In this document: positions 1-6,747 of the stretch, piece by piece
Numbering within the stretch: position 1 is the first letter of the stretch
Layout of the letters: each line of letters begins with the position of its first letter
Source of the DNA: Bacillota bacterium
GTDB taxonomy: Bacteria; Bacillota; Bacilli; Calditerricolales; Calditerricolaceae
DNA length: 14,146 nt
Direction of reading: 5' to 3'
NCBI GenBank assembly: GCA_017577925.1
Contig: PKQU01000024.1
Location: 1 to 14,146, forward strand
Position numbers and translations under genes: made by a program
The notes under the pieces: generated by a model
Seen by the model: the letters and a program-made list of their open reading frames with translations, nothing else
What the model was told of the DNA's origin: nothing
The model's database searches: none

Positions 1-338
1 ACCGCGTGGGCGTGGCCTTCCTGAATCAGGCGGCCAGCATTCTTCAGCGTCTCCTCGCGGGTGCCGTGGTACGTCAGAAACGGCATATCGGCGACGATGA
101 GGGCGCGCTTGGCACCCCGGGCCACGGCCCGCGTGTGGTGGACGATGTCGTCCAGCGTGACCGGGATGGTCGAGTCATAGCCCAGCACGACCATGCCCAG
201 CGAGTCGCCGACCAGGATGACGTCCACGCCAGCTTCGTCGACGAGCTTCGCCGAGGGGTAATCGTAGGCCGTCACCATGACGATTGGCCGCCTCTCCTGC
301 TTAAGCGCTTTCAATGTGTGGATGGTGATCCTGCTCAC
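1..338 (-). CDS. panB: 3-methyl-2-oxobutanoate hydroxymethyltransferase (ketopantoate hydroxymethyltransferase), 3' part outside window
   Basis: Transfers a hydroxymethyl group from 5,10-methylene-tetrahydrofolate to 2-oxoisovalerate, giving ketopantoate, the first committed step of pantothenate and coenzyme A synthesis in the cytoplasm. The visible N-terminal 112 residues carry the family signatures VMVTAYDYPSAKL, VDVILVGDSLGMVVLGY and IVADMPFLTY; the VGDS Asp is a metal/substrate site in this family. The frame stays open through position 1, so the gene is cut by the window edge. I chose a GTG start at 338 because an AAGGAGG sequence (348-354) lies 9 nt ahead of it, and the usual short N-terminal extension before the first strand is then present. 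It follows birA on the same strand, but a separate promoter and a structured, terminator-bearing leader (339-548) lie between them, so expression is probably set by the leader. In the B. subtilis order, panC and panD would follow outside the window. Confidence 0.95.
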   Translation of the reverse strand, partial: MSRITIHTLKALKQERRPIVMVTAYDYPSAKLVDEAGVDVILVGDSLGMVVLGYDSTIPVTLDDIVHHTRAVARGAKRALIVADMPFLTYHGTREETLKNAGRLIQEGHAHA

Positions 339-548
339 GGTGCAACGCCTCCTTCGGCGCTCTGGCCGGCAAGGACAAAAAAACCTTCTCACCGAAACGG
401 GAGAAGGACGGTCACACGCCGCGCTTCTCTGTCTCGGTCCTTTGCAGGCTCAGAGCAGATGTGCGCAGACGGTATGCGGTTTTCGTGCTGAACATCCGGA
501 ACTTCACCGCATCGCGCAGTGCGGTTCCTGCCGGATACCGCCTGCCTT
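339..548 (-). promoter_or_regulatory. structured riboswitch-like 5' leader of panB with antiterminator
   Basis: This is the non-coding leader between the inferred transcription start (about 548) and the panB start. The element begins almost at the 5' end. Bases 535-545 pair with 465-475 as an 11-bp helix with one G-U. Inside it, 531-536 pairs with 494-499, and 520-525 pairs with 506-511 around an 8-nt loop. Further downstream, 424-438 can pair with 391-406 (8 bp including one G-U, a 1x2 internal loop, then 6 bp). That pairing would break the intrinsic terminator at 377-407. An aptamer-like domain, antiterminator and terminator in this order is what a transcriptional riboswitch looks like. An orphan RNA called the pan motif has been described upstream of pantothenate genes; I could not check its consensus here. 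No T-box core is present. Confidence 0.6.
377..407 (-). terminator. intrinsic terminator in the panB leader
   Basis: On the minus strand a perfect 7-bp stem (CCTTCTC with GAGAAGG, 401-407 and 384-390) with a 10-nt loop is followed directly by seven T residues (377-383). It would end transcripts coming from birA as well as those started at the panB promoter. The alternative pairing of its left arm and loop with 424-438 makes it a likely attenuator rather than a plain operon end. Confidence 0.85.
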
Positions 549-554
549 TTTTCT

Positions 555-563
555 AGTATAGCA
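555..563 (-). promoter_or_regulatory. extended -10 promoter for panB
   Basis: The minus strand reads TGCTATACT, an extended -10 (TGn followed by TATACT, 5/6 to TATAAT), immediately after the birA stop codon. The -35 position (about 578-583) has no good match, as is common for extended -10 promoters. The predicted start near 548 falls only a few bases before the first helix of the leader RNA. Confidence 0.6.
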
Positions 564-575
564 AAACGGGGCGCC

Positions 576-1550
576 TTACGCATGGAGATCGAGATCGGCA
601 GAGTAAATTTTTCGAATCGTCCCATTTCCCTGTTCCAGCAGCAGAGCGCCGTCGTCGTCGATGCCCCGGGCCACGCCGACGAATTCACCGCCCGGCGTGC
701 GGGCGACGACGCGCCGGCCGAGGGAGATGGCCCGCGCCTCCCAGCGGCGCTTGAAGGGGGCGAAACCCTCGCGCAAGTAGGTGTCGTAATCGGTTTCCAG
801 CCCTTCGAGAAGCCGCTGGGTCAGGGCGACGCGCGAGAAGGATCGCCCCGCGGCCATGGCCAGCGATCCGGCACGCGCGCGCAGCTCCGGCGGGAAGTCT
901 TCCTCCTTCTGGTTGACGTTGAGGCCGATGCCCAGGATGACGAAATGGACGCGGTCGGCCTCGGCGGCCAACTCGGTGAGGATGCCGCACACCTTGCGGC
1001 CGCCGGCGAAGAGGTCGTTGGGCCATTTGATGCCCACGGACAATCCGGTGTGTTCGGCAAGGGTGTCGGCCAGGGACACGGCGGCCACCAGCGTCAGCTG
1101 CGGCACGCGCGCCAGCGGCACCTCCGGACGCAGGACCAGGCTCATCCAGATCCCCGCATCCGGCGGGGAATGCCACGTGCGCCCGAGGCGCCCCCGTCCG
1201 CCCGTCTGCACGTCGGCGGCAACGACCAACCCTTCCGGCGCCCCCGCCTCGGCGCGCCGATGGGCCTCGATCTGCGTCGAGGCGATGGCGTCGAAGTAGA
1301 CCACCTCCCGCCCGAAACGCGTCGCCTTCAGCCCGTCCTGCACCTCCACCGGGTACAGGCGATCGGGCGCCGCGACGAGACGGTACCCCGCCTTGCGCAC
1401 CGCCTCCACGCGGTAGCCGGCCTGGCGGAGCTCTTCCACGTGCTTCCAGATGGCCGTGCGCGAGACGCCGAGCACGCGACTCAGTTCCTCGCCGGACACA
1501 AACTGCCCGCGCGCCGCCTTCAATCGCCGGATGAGCTCCTCGTTGATCAT
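576..1550 (-). CDS. birA: bifunctional biotin--[acetyl-CoA-carboxylase] ligase / biotin operon repressor
   Basis: Activates biotin with ATP and joins it to the lysine of biotin carboxyl carrier proteins; the long (group II) form also represses biotin genes. The 324 residues show an N-terminal winged helix-turn-helix (about 1-60, including SGEELSRVLGVSRTAIWKHV), the adenylate-binding loop GGRGRLGRTW (117-126), and KWPNDL (175-180), which carries the catalytic Lys-Asn-Asp region, followed by the small C-terminal SH3-like domain. Because the DNA-binding domain is intact, this protein should be able to act as a repressor. The ATG start overlaps the cca stop codon as ATGA (1547-1550), indicating translational coupling in the same operon. 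It is the last gene before the panB leader. Confidence 0.95.
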   Translation of the reverse strand: MINEELIRRLKAARGQFVSGEELSRVLGVSRTAIWKHVEELRQAGYRVEAVRKAGYRLVAAPDRLYPVEVQDGLKATRFGREVVYFDAIASTQIEAHRRAEAGAPEGLVVAADVQTGGRGRLGRTWHSPPDAGIWMSLVLRPEVPLARVPQLTLVAAVSLADTLAEHTGLSVGIKWPNDLFAGGRKVCGILTELAAEADRVHFVILGIGLNVNQKEEDFPPELRARAGSLAMAAGRSFSRVALTQRLLEGLETDYDTYLREGFAPFKRRWEARAISLGRRVVARTPGGEFVGVARGIDDDGALLLEQGNGTIRKIYSADLDLHA

Positions 1551-2803
1551 GTGCCGTCGCCTCTTTCCCTCGCGTATTCAAGCAAGCGCTCCTTGTCGTT
1601 GGGCAGCTCGCCGCAGGCCACGCGCGTGAGCAGCTCGCGCAGCAGGCGGCCCACCCATGGTCCTGGCGGTCGTCCGATGGCCTCCAGCAGATCGCGCCCG
1701 TCCACGGCCAGGTCCTTGAGGCTGTGCACCGGCATGGTGGCGTAAATCGCGCGGACCCGCTCGCGGAGGCGCGCAGCGGCCGCTCTTTCCTGCTCCAGGG
1801 CGTTCGGACGGCCCGCCGCCTCCCGCGCCACGCAGAGGTCGGCCAGCGCCAGACAGCGCAACAGGCCGTGCGCGAGCAGGAGCTGCTGCCAGTGGCGCGT
1901 GGCGCCCTCGCCGGGGCACGCCTGTCGCGCTTGCCCCACGAGGGTGGTTACCTCGTCGATGCGCTCCCGCGAAAAGCGCAGGGCGCGGGCGAAGGATTCC
2001 GCCTCTTGCTCCGTCCACCCCAGCAGCACGGCCAAAAGGGCCCAGCGCGTCCCAACGCCCTCCGGAACCGCCAGCACCGTCAGGTCGGGCCATGCCTCCG
2101 GCGCCAGGTATGGGGCCAGGTCGTCGGCGGCAAACAGCCGGCTGTCAAACAGGAGGACGAACCCGCGTCCGGGGTTCGGGCTGGCCATGATCTTGTCGAG
2201 CTCGTCGGCGATGCGCTCGTGCGCCACCGGACGCAGGGTGGCCCGGCACGCCTGAAGTGCCTCCCATGTCTGCGGCTCGATGGCGAAATCGAGCTGCACG
2301 GCGAAGCGGACAGCGCGCACCAGGCGCAAGCCATCCTCGGCGAACCGCCGCATCGGATCGCCGACGCACCGGATGCGCCGTGCCGCCAAGTCGTCCCGAC
2401 CGCCGAAGGGGTCGACGAGACGCCCGCGCCGGTCGAGAGCCATGGCGTTGACGGTGAAGTCACGCCGGGCCAGGTCTTCTTCGATGCGGTCGACGAAGAC
2501 GACTTCGTCGGGATGCCGCGCGTCGCTGTACCCCCGTTCGACGCGGAACGTGGTCACTTCAAAGGCATGGCCGTCCACGCGCACCGTCACGGTGCCGTGG
2601 CGAATCCCGGTGGGGAGGCTGTCGGGAAACAGGGCCATTACCGTTTCCGGTCGGGCGCTGGTGGCGATGTCGATGTCGTGGATGGGGCGGCCGAGCAGGC
2701 GATCGCGCACGTACCCGCCGACGAAGTATGCCGCATGGCCGGCCTCTTCCAGTCGCTGCAACACGCGGCGGCCGGCCGCTTCCACTTCCGTTTGCATGGC
2801 CAT
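1547..2803 (-). CDS. cca: CCA-adding tRNA nucleotidyltransferase (class II)
   Basis: Adds or repairs the 3' CCA end of tRNAs without a nucleic acid template. From the chosen start the protein is 418 aa. The nucleotidyltransferase head has FVGGYVRD (27-34) and the metal-binding DID (43-45). RRDFTVNAMA and the template-like EDGLRLVRAVRFA motif follow, then the all-helical body and tail. No HD phosphohydrolase domain is obvious. The frame is open back to 2899, but I prefer the ATG at 2803: GGAAGG lies 5 nt ahead of it, and the protein then begins just before the conserved domain, as in B. subtilis. An ATG at 2797 is an alternative. It overlaps birA by 4 nt and is separated from bshA upstream by 246 nt, the only sizeable gap in this operon. 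Confidence 0.93.
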   Translation of the reverse strand: MAMQTEVEAAGRRVLQRLEEAGHAAYFVGGYVRDRLLGRPIHDIDIATSARPETVMALFPDSLPTGIRHGTVTVRVDGHAFEVTTFRVERGYSDARHPDEVVFVDRIEEDLARRDFTVNAMALDRRGRLVDPFGGRDDLAARRIRCVGDPMRRFAEDGLRLVRAVRFAVQLDFAIEPQTWEALQACRATLRPVAHERIADELDKIMASPNPGRGFVLLFDSRLFAADDLAPYLAPEAWPDLTVLAVPEGVGTRWALLAVLLGWTEQEAESFARALRFSRERIDEVTTLVGQARQACPGEGATRHWQQLLLAHGLLRCLALADLCVAREAAGRPNALEQERAAAARLRERVRAIYATMPVHSLKDLAVDGRDLLEAIGRPPGPWVGRLLRELLTRVACGELPNDKERLLEYARERGDGT

Positions 2804-2892
2804 CCCCGCCTTCCTGCGCATACTAACGTTCGCTGTCCCGTGCGCTTTGCCCCGCGGGACATGGGTCCACGGCAGCGTTGCGGCGCGGGACG

Positions 2893-2922
2893 TATACACC
2901 TGCCCCTTGTCTTGAGGATAAT
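2893..2922 (+). promoter_or_regulatory. possible sigma-A promoter for a small plus-strand ORF
   Basis: TATACA (2893-2898, 4/6 to TTGACA) and GATAAT (2917-2922, 5/6 to TATAAT) are spaced 18 nt apart. The predicted start near 2929 lies just ahead of a GGGAGGTG ribosome binding site. The site is antisense to the untranslated region in front of cca. This is motif evidence only. Confidence 0.3.
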
Positions 2923-2944
2923 GAAAAGTGAGGGAGGTGTTGGC

Positions 2945-3019
2945 ATGCGCACGGCGTTCGGGCTGTTCGTCCTGCTTTCCAAGCTGATCCAGAATTTAAA
3001 GCGTTTTCGGCGCGTGTAA
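2945..3019 (+). CDS. possible 24-aa small protein, hydrophobic then cationic
   Basis: This short reading frame starts at ATG 2945, with GGGAGGTG 6-7 nt upstream, and ends at TAA 3019. The peptide has a hydrophobic first half (AFGLFVLLSKLI) and a basic tail (KRFRRV), a layout seen in small membrane-associated peptides and some type I toxins. It lies antisense to nothing coding: it occupies the gap between bshA and cca and runs against both. A promoter-like sequence is present at 2893-2922. An in-frame ATG at 2921 would add eight residues, but the ribosome binding site sits inside that extension. I do not recognise the sequence and assign no function. It could be a chance ORF. Confidence 0.35.
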   Translation: MRTAFGLFVLLSKLIQNLKRFRRV

Positions 3020-3049
3020 CGGTGCGGCCGTCGCGGCAGCCGGTACCGG

Positions 3050-4174
3050 CTAGGCCTGCGTGCCCACCACTTCGCGATACAGTGCCTCATATTCGTCGCA
3101 GATTTGCTCGGCAGCAAAGCGTTCGCGTGCCCGCCGGCGGGCGTTTTTGCTGAAACGGGCGTAGCGCTCCGGGTCGCGCAGGAGCGCCAGCGCGTCGGCG
3201 GCCATTTTGGCCACATCGCCTATGGGCGACAGCAGGCCGCACTCCCCGTCAACCACTACCTCGGGGATCCCGCCGGTGCGGGTGGCGATGACTGGCACGC
3301 CGCAGGCCATGGCCTCCAGTGCGACAAGGCCGAAGCTTTCCTTTTCCGACGGCAGCACCAGCAGGTCCGCTGCCGACAGCAGGTGGGCCACATCCGCCTG
3401 CTTGCCGAGGAACAGCACGTCGTGGTGCAGGTTTTCGGCCACCAGCCGTTCCTGGACGAGGGGGAGCTGGGGACCTTCCCCGATCAAGACCAGCTTGGCC
3501 GGAAGGGCGCGCCGCACGCGGGCGAACACCTCGACGACATCGACCGGCCGCTTGACGGGACGAAAGTTGGAGATGTGGATGAGGACGGCTTCGCCGCGCG
3601 GCGCCCACTCCCGGCGCAGTTCCCGCGCGTCACGCCGCGCATAGACGCGCGTGTCGATGAAGTTGTAGATGCGTCGAATCGGTTTGTCCACGTTTAAGAG
3701 GCGCTGGGTTTCCTCCACCAGGCTGTCCGATACGGCAGTGACGGCGTCGCTTTGTTCAATCCCGAAACGGATGACGCATTTCATCGTCCGGTCGTAGCCC
3801 AGCACGGTGATGTCCGTCCCGTGCAGGGTGGTGACCACTTTGAGCTGCGGCCCAACCATTTGCTTGGCCAGGTACGCGCTGATGGCGTGGGGGACCGCGT
3901 AGTGGACGTGCAAGAGATCGAGCCCGACCAGCCGGGCCACCTGGGCCATGCGCGCCGCCAGGGCCAGGTCGTATGGCGGGTGGCGGAACACCTCGTACTG
4001 GACAACATCCACTTCATGGAAATAGATGTTTTTCATAAACCGTTCCAATCGAAAGGGCATGCTGGACGTGATGAAATGCACCTCGTGCCCGCGCTCGGCT
4101 AACAGCTTGCCCAATTCGGTGGCCACCACGCCCGACCCGCCCAAGGTCGGGTAACAGGTGATCCCAATGCGCAA
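3050..4174 (-). CDS. bshA: N-acetyl-alpha-D-glucosaminyl L-malate synthase (bacillithiol step 1)
   Basis: A GT-B fold, GT4-family glycosyltransferase that joins GlcNAc from UDP-GlcNAc to L-malate, the first step of bacillithiol synthesis. The 374 residues begin with RIGITCYPTLGGSGVVATEL, the Gly-rich acceptor loop typical of BshA, and include HVHYAVPHA. The nucleotide-sugar site with its E-x7-E pair is E279/E287 in SEKESFGLVALEAMACGVP. The start is TTG at 4174; AAAAGGAGG lies about 10 nt upstream and the protein begins exactly at the first beta strand. The next gene upstream, bshB1, ends 18 nt before it and encodes the following enzyme of the pathway. A generic GT4 glycosyltransferase is the alternative, but the bshB1 neighbour argues strongly for BshA. 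Confidence 0.95.
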   Translation of the reverse strand: MRIGITCYPTLGGSGVVATELGKLLAERGHEVHFITSSMPFRLERFMKNIYFHEVDVVQYEVFRHPPYDLALAARMAQVARLVGLDLLHVHYAVPHAISAYLAKQMVGPQLKVVTTLHGTDITVLGYDRTMKCVIRFGIEQSDAVTAVSDSLVEETQRLLNVDKPIRRIYNFIDTRVYARRDARELRREWAPRGEAVLIHISNFRPVKRPVDVVEVFARVRRALPAKLVLIGEGPQLPLVQERLVAENLHHDVLFLGKQADVAHLLSAADLLVLPSEKESFGLVALEAMACGVPVIATRTGGIPEVVVDGECGLLSPIGDVAKMAADALALLRDPERYARFSKNARRRARERFAAEQICDEYEALYREVVGTQA

Positions 4175-4192
4175 ACGCTCTTCCCCTCCTTT

Positions 4193-4903
4193 TCAGCGGT
4201 CGCGCTTCCACGTCGCGACATCGACCACCACCGGCACCGTGCTGACAAACCCTTCCCCGTATGTGGTGCCGGCCAAGTGGCCGAACCAGCGGTCCCGTGC
4301 CCGGAGCGCATCGAGGAAACCCTGGTTGAGCGGGGTGGTGACCCGTCCCGGATCGGCCACAAACTGGCTGCGATAGGCCAAGAGGGCCTTTTCCTTCAGG
4401 GCCTGGGTTTCGCTGGTGTCCACCACAAAGGACGGCTTGGTGAAGCCGTGGATGAGGTAATAGTACAGTGCCGCTACCCGATGGGGCTCCTCCGAGCATC
4501 CCGGCGGCACGTACCGCCGCAGGGCGGCGTTGGCCACCGCTTCCTGTACCAGCTGGCTGCACAACCGGTGGTCCGGATGGCGGTCCTCTTCGTACGGTGC
4601 GAACACGACCCGCGGCTTCAGGCGCCGGATAATCGCCGTCACCTTGGCCACCGTCTCCTCGTTGACGCGAAACCCGCGGTCGGCAAGCCCCGCGTTTTCC
4701 CGCACGGCCACGCCGAGCAGGCGTGCCGCCTCGCGTGCCTCGGCGCGCCGCGTCTCCACGGTGCCGTTCGATGACAGCTCGGCCTGCGTCAGGTCGCAGA
4801 TGGCCGTCACGAGGCCGCGGCGCGCGCACAGGGCCAGCGTCCCGCCCATCCCGATCTCCACGTCATCGGGATGCGCCCCAAAGGCCAGCACGTCCACCCT
4901 CAC
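4193..4903 (-). CDS. bshB1: bacillithiol biosynthesis deacetylase BshB1
   Basis: A zinc-dependent LmbE/PIG-L-family deacetylase that removes the acetyl group from GlcNAc-malate to give GlcN-malate, the second step of bacillithiol synthesis. The 236 residues show the metal-binding AHPDD motif (10-14) and HPDH (109-112) inside EEDRHPDHRL. The start is GTG at 4903, overlapping the mgsA stop as GTGA (4900-4903), so the two are translationally coupled. Its position between mgsA and bshA is the B. subtilis arrangement and separates BshB1 from the second deacetylase, BshB2, which is encoded elsewhere in genomes that have it. The third enzyme, BshC, is not in this window. Confidence 0.95.
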   Translation of the reverse strand: MRVDVLAFGAHPDDVEIGMGGTLALCARRGLVTAICDLTQAELSSNGTVETRRAEAREAARLLGVAVRENAGLADRGFRVNEETVAKVTAIIRRLKPRVVFAPYEEDRHPDHRLCSQLVQEAVANAALRRYVPPGCSEEPHRVAALYYYLIHGFTKPSFVVDTSETQALKEKALLAYRSQFVADPGRVTTPLNQGFLDALRARDRWFGHLAGTTYGEGFVSTVPVVVDVATWKRDR

Positions 4904-5352
4904 GCGTTTTCATCCTTTCCGTAGGGGTTTGGCACGTCAACGGGCGGCGCCGATCCGGGCTCGACCACCTGGCGCCAGGCGAAATCGCCCTGTTCGAGGC
5001 TGCGCACAAGGATCTCCGCCGTCCCCGCATTGGTGGCCAGCGGGACGCCGTAGACGTCACAGAGCCGCAGCAGCGCCATGATGTCCGGCTCGTGAGGCTG
5101 GGCAGTGAGCGGGTCGCGAAAGAAGATCACGAGGTCGATGCGGTTTTCGGCCACCAACGCGCCAATTTGCTGGTCGCCGCCGAGGGGTCCCGACCGGAAC
5201 CGGTGCACGGGGAGGCGCACCTCGTCCGCAATGCGCTTCCCGGTCGTGCCCGTGGCGTACAGCGTGTGCCGGGCGAAAATGTGGCGATATGCCAACACGA
5301 AGTTGACCAGCTCGTCCTTTTTTCGGTCGTGGGCAATCAGCGCGATGCGCAC
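4900..5352 (-). CDS. mgsA: methylglyoxal synthase
   Basis: Converts dihydroxyacetone phosphate to methylglyoxal and phosphate, a bypass of lower glycolysis. By alignment with the E. coli enzyme the active-site residues are present: H8 and D9 (AHDRKK), D60 in GPLGGDQQIGAL (E. coli D71), D80 in FFRDPL, H87 and D90 in PHEPD (E. coli H98 and D101). The 150-aa length is normal. The start is GTG at 5352 with GGAGG 9 nt upstream. It lies 28 nt after dapB and overlaps bshB1. Methylglyoxal is toxic and is detoxified through bacillithiol in Bacillales, so coupling mgsA to the bacillithiol genes makes biological sense (inference). Confidence 0.96.
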   Translation of the reverse strand: MRIALIAHDRKKDELVNFVLAYRHIFARHTLYATGTTGKRIADEVRLPVHRFRSGPLGGDQQIGALVAENRIDLVIFFRDPLTAQPHEPDIMALLRLCDVYGVPLATNAGTAEILVRSLEQGDFAWRQVVEPGSAPPVDVPNPYGKDENA

Positions 5353-5380
5353 CCTCTGGTTCCTCCCGATTCCCGCGAAT

Positions 5381-6187
5381 TCAATCGAGCAGATGCTCCA
5401 GCCCGTACACCAGGCGGTTAAGCGTCATAACCCGGCGAATGGCCAGCGCCACGCCCGGCATGAAGCAGGCGCGGCTCAGCGCGTCGTGGCGGATGGTCAA
5501 GAGCTGGCCTTCTCCCCCAAACAGCACCTCCTGGTGGGCGATGAGGCCCGGCAGCCGCACGCTGTGGATGCGGAAACCGCCGACGTATGCCCCACGCGCC
5601 CCTCCCACCAGCTCTTTTTCGTCGGGGTGGCCCTGGCGAAACTCCGCCCGCACCCGTTGAATGCCCTCGGCCGTCTTGAGCGCCGTCCCCGAAGGCGCGT
5701 CCAGTTTCTGGTCATGATGCAGCTCAATAATCTCCACGTGGGGGAGGTACTTGGCGGCCATCTGCGCGAACTTCATCATCAGCACGGCCCCGATGGCAAA
5801 ATTGGGGGCAATGACGCCGCCCACGCCACGCATTTCGGCGTGGCGCGCCAGCTCCTCGACATCCGTCTCGCTCAGGCCCGTCGTTCCGACCACTGGGCGC
5901 ACGCCACGGTCCAAGGCCGCCTCAACGTGACGGCGCACCACCTCCGGCGTGGTGAAATCGACGAGCACATCGGGCCTGTACGTATCGAGGGCGCGTTCCA
6001 AGTCGCGCACGAAGGGGACGCCCAGTTCGCCCAGGCCGTTGGTCGTCCCGACATCCACCCCGTCGAGGTGCGCGTCGATGCCGACGACGAACGAAAAATC
6101 GGGTTCCTGCACGAGCATCTTCACCACTTCGCGCCCCATCCGTCCCTTTGCCCCGGCCACGGCCACGCGAATAGGCTTGTCCGTCAT
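5381..6187 (-). CDS. dapB: 4-hydroxy-tetrahydrodipicolinate reductase
   Basis: Reduces 4-hydroxy-tetrahydrodipicolinate with NAD(P)H in the diaminopimelate/lysine pathway, which supplies peptidoglycan and also the precursor of spore dipicolinate. The 268 residues carry the Rossmann loop VAVAGAKGRMG (8-18), DFTTPE (77-82), GTTGL (101-105) and the signature ELHHDQKLDAPSGTA (155-169), with H157 and K161 matching the E. coli catalytic H159 and K163. The ATG start overlaps the stop of the MazG-like gene as ATGA (6184-6187). Length and motifs are complete. Confidence 0.97.
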   Translation of the reverse strand: MTDKPIRVAVAGAKGRMGREVVKMLVQEPDFSFVVGIDAHLDGVDVGTTNGLGELGVPFVRDLERALDTYRPDVLVDFTTPEVVRRHVEAALDRGVRPVVGTTGLSETDVEELARHAEMRGVGGVIAPNFAIGAVLMMKFAQMAAKYLPHVEIIELHHDQKLDAPSGTALKTAEGIQRVRAEFRQGHPDEKELVGGARGAYVGGFRIHSVRLPGLIAHQEVLFGGEGQLLTIRHDALSRACFMPGVALAIRRVMTLNRLVYGLEHLLD

Positions 6188-6531
6188 CGGTCATCCCCCC
6201 GTTGCGGTTCTTTGGGCGTCCACCGGTCGCGGTCGCGTGTGCGGAACTTTTCCATGACGCGCGTGTACGCGTCCTCGAGATCGATGCCTAGGGCGTTGGC
6301 GAAGCAGACGACGATGAAGAAAATGTCGCCCAGCTCCTCGGCGATGGAGCCCTCGGGCTCGTCTTTCTTCTTTGGTTTTTCCCCGTATTGGTGGTTCACC
6401 TCGCGGGCCAGCTCCCCCACTTCTTCGGCCATGCGGGCCAGCATGGCCAGGGGAGAGAAATACCCCTCACGGAACTGGCCGATGTATGCGTCCACTTCCT
6501 CCTGGATTTTGCGTAGCGTTTTGGCGTTCAT
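6184..6531 (-). CDS. MazG-like nucleotide pyrophosphohydrolase (YpjD family)
   Basis: A small (115 aa) all-alpha NTP pyrophosphohydrolase of the MazG superfamily, expected to hydrolyse nucleoside triphosphates to monophosphates; the substrate is unknown. The metal-binding pattern is visible: EEVGEL (36-41) and EELGDI (65-70), i.e. the E-x-x-E and E-x-x-D helix motifs. I chose ATG 6531, which has GAAAGGA about 8 nt upstream; the frame is open further upstream (to 6663), but that part has no family features. It is first in the dapB-mgsA-bshB1-bshA-cca-birA operon and overlaps dapB by 4 nt. A TTGACC at 6586-6591 could be a -35 element, though I see no convincing -10. The B. subtilis gene at this position is ypjD. 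Confidence 0.88.
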   Translation of the reverse strand: MNAKTLRKIQEEVDAYIGQFREGYFSPLAMLARMAEEVGELAREVNHQYGEKPKKKDEPEGSIAEELGDIFFIVVCFANALGIDLEDAYTRVMEKFRTRDRDRWTPKEPQRGDDR

Positions 6532-6670
6532 GGCTCCGATCCTTTCTCGATTGAGCTTCCGGCGTTCTCTTTTCATCCTACCAGAGGTCAACGGCGCAAA
6601 CAAACCGTTTCCGTCCCGCAGCACATCCCAACCGAACACCGGACGCGCGGCGCGACGCCGCACCGCGCCC

Positions 6671-6700
6671 TTGCCCCCGCGAAGGCTTCCCCGCTATAAT
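6671..6700 (+). promoter_or_regulatory. sigma-A promoter of the YitT-family gene
   Basis: TTGCCC (6671-6676) and a perfect TATAAT (6695-6700) are spaced 18 nt apart on the plus strand. The predicted start near 6707 gives a leader of about 40 nt. It diverges from the MazG-dapB operon. Confidence 0.7.
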
Positions 6701-6747
6701 AATGGCTGTTTCCTTATCAAACGTTCACATTCATGGGGGAACGTGCC

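Noticed and set aside
2804..2899. N-terminal extension of Cca to the start at 2899 (450 aa)
   Set aside because: The extra 32 residues precede the conserved domain, have no family features and no clear SD. ATG 2803 has GGAAGG at a fitting distance.
519..3019. Long open reading frames on the plus strand opposite birA and cca (for example 519-1745 and 1724-3019)
   Set aside because: They lie antisense to proteins with complete catalytic motifs, have unlikely compositions rich in Arg, Gly, Ala and His, and lack ribosome binding sites. They are a by-product of high GC content.
3038..3051. Perfect palindrome AGCCGGTACCGGCT at the bshA stop codon as a terminator or operator
   Set aside because: It has no T-tract on either strand and only a 5-bp stem if folded. 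A single GC-rich palindrome at a gene end is not enough to call a site.
6563..6591. Promoter for the MazG-dapB operon from TTGACC on the minus strand
   Set aside because: The -35-like sequence is good, but the expected -10 position reads AGAACG, which is too poor to call. The operon must have a promoter in 6532-6732 that I cannot identify.
6733..6747. ATG 6733 as the YitT-family start
   Set aside because: It has no SD, whereas GGGGGA is well placed for the GTG at 6748 and the protein then begins at the conserved basic segment before the first helix.
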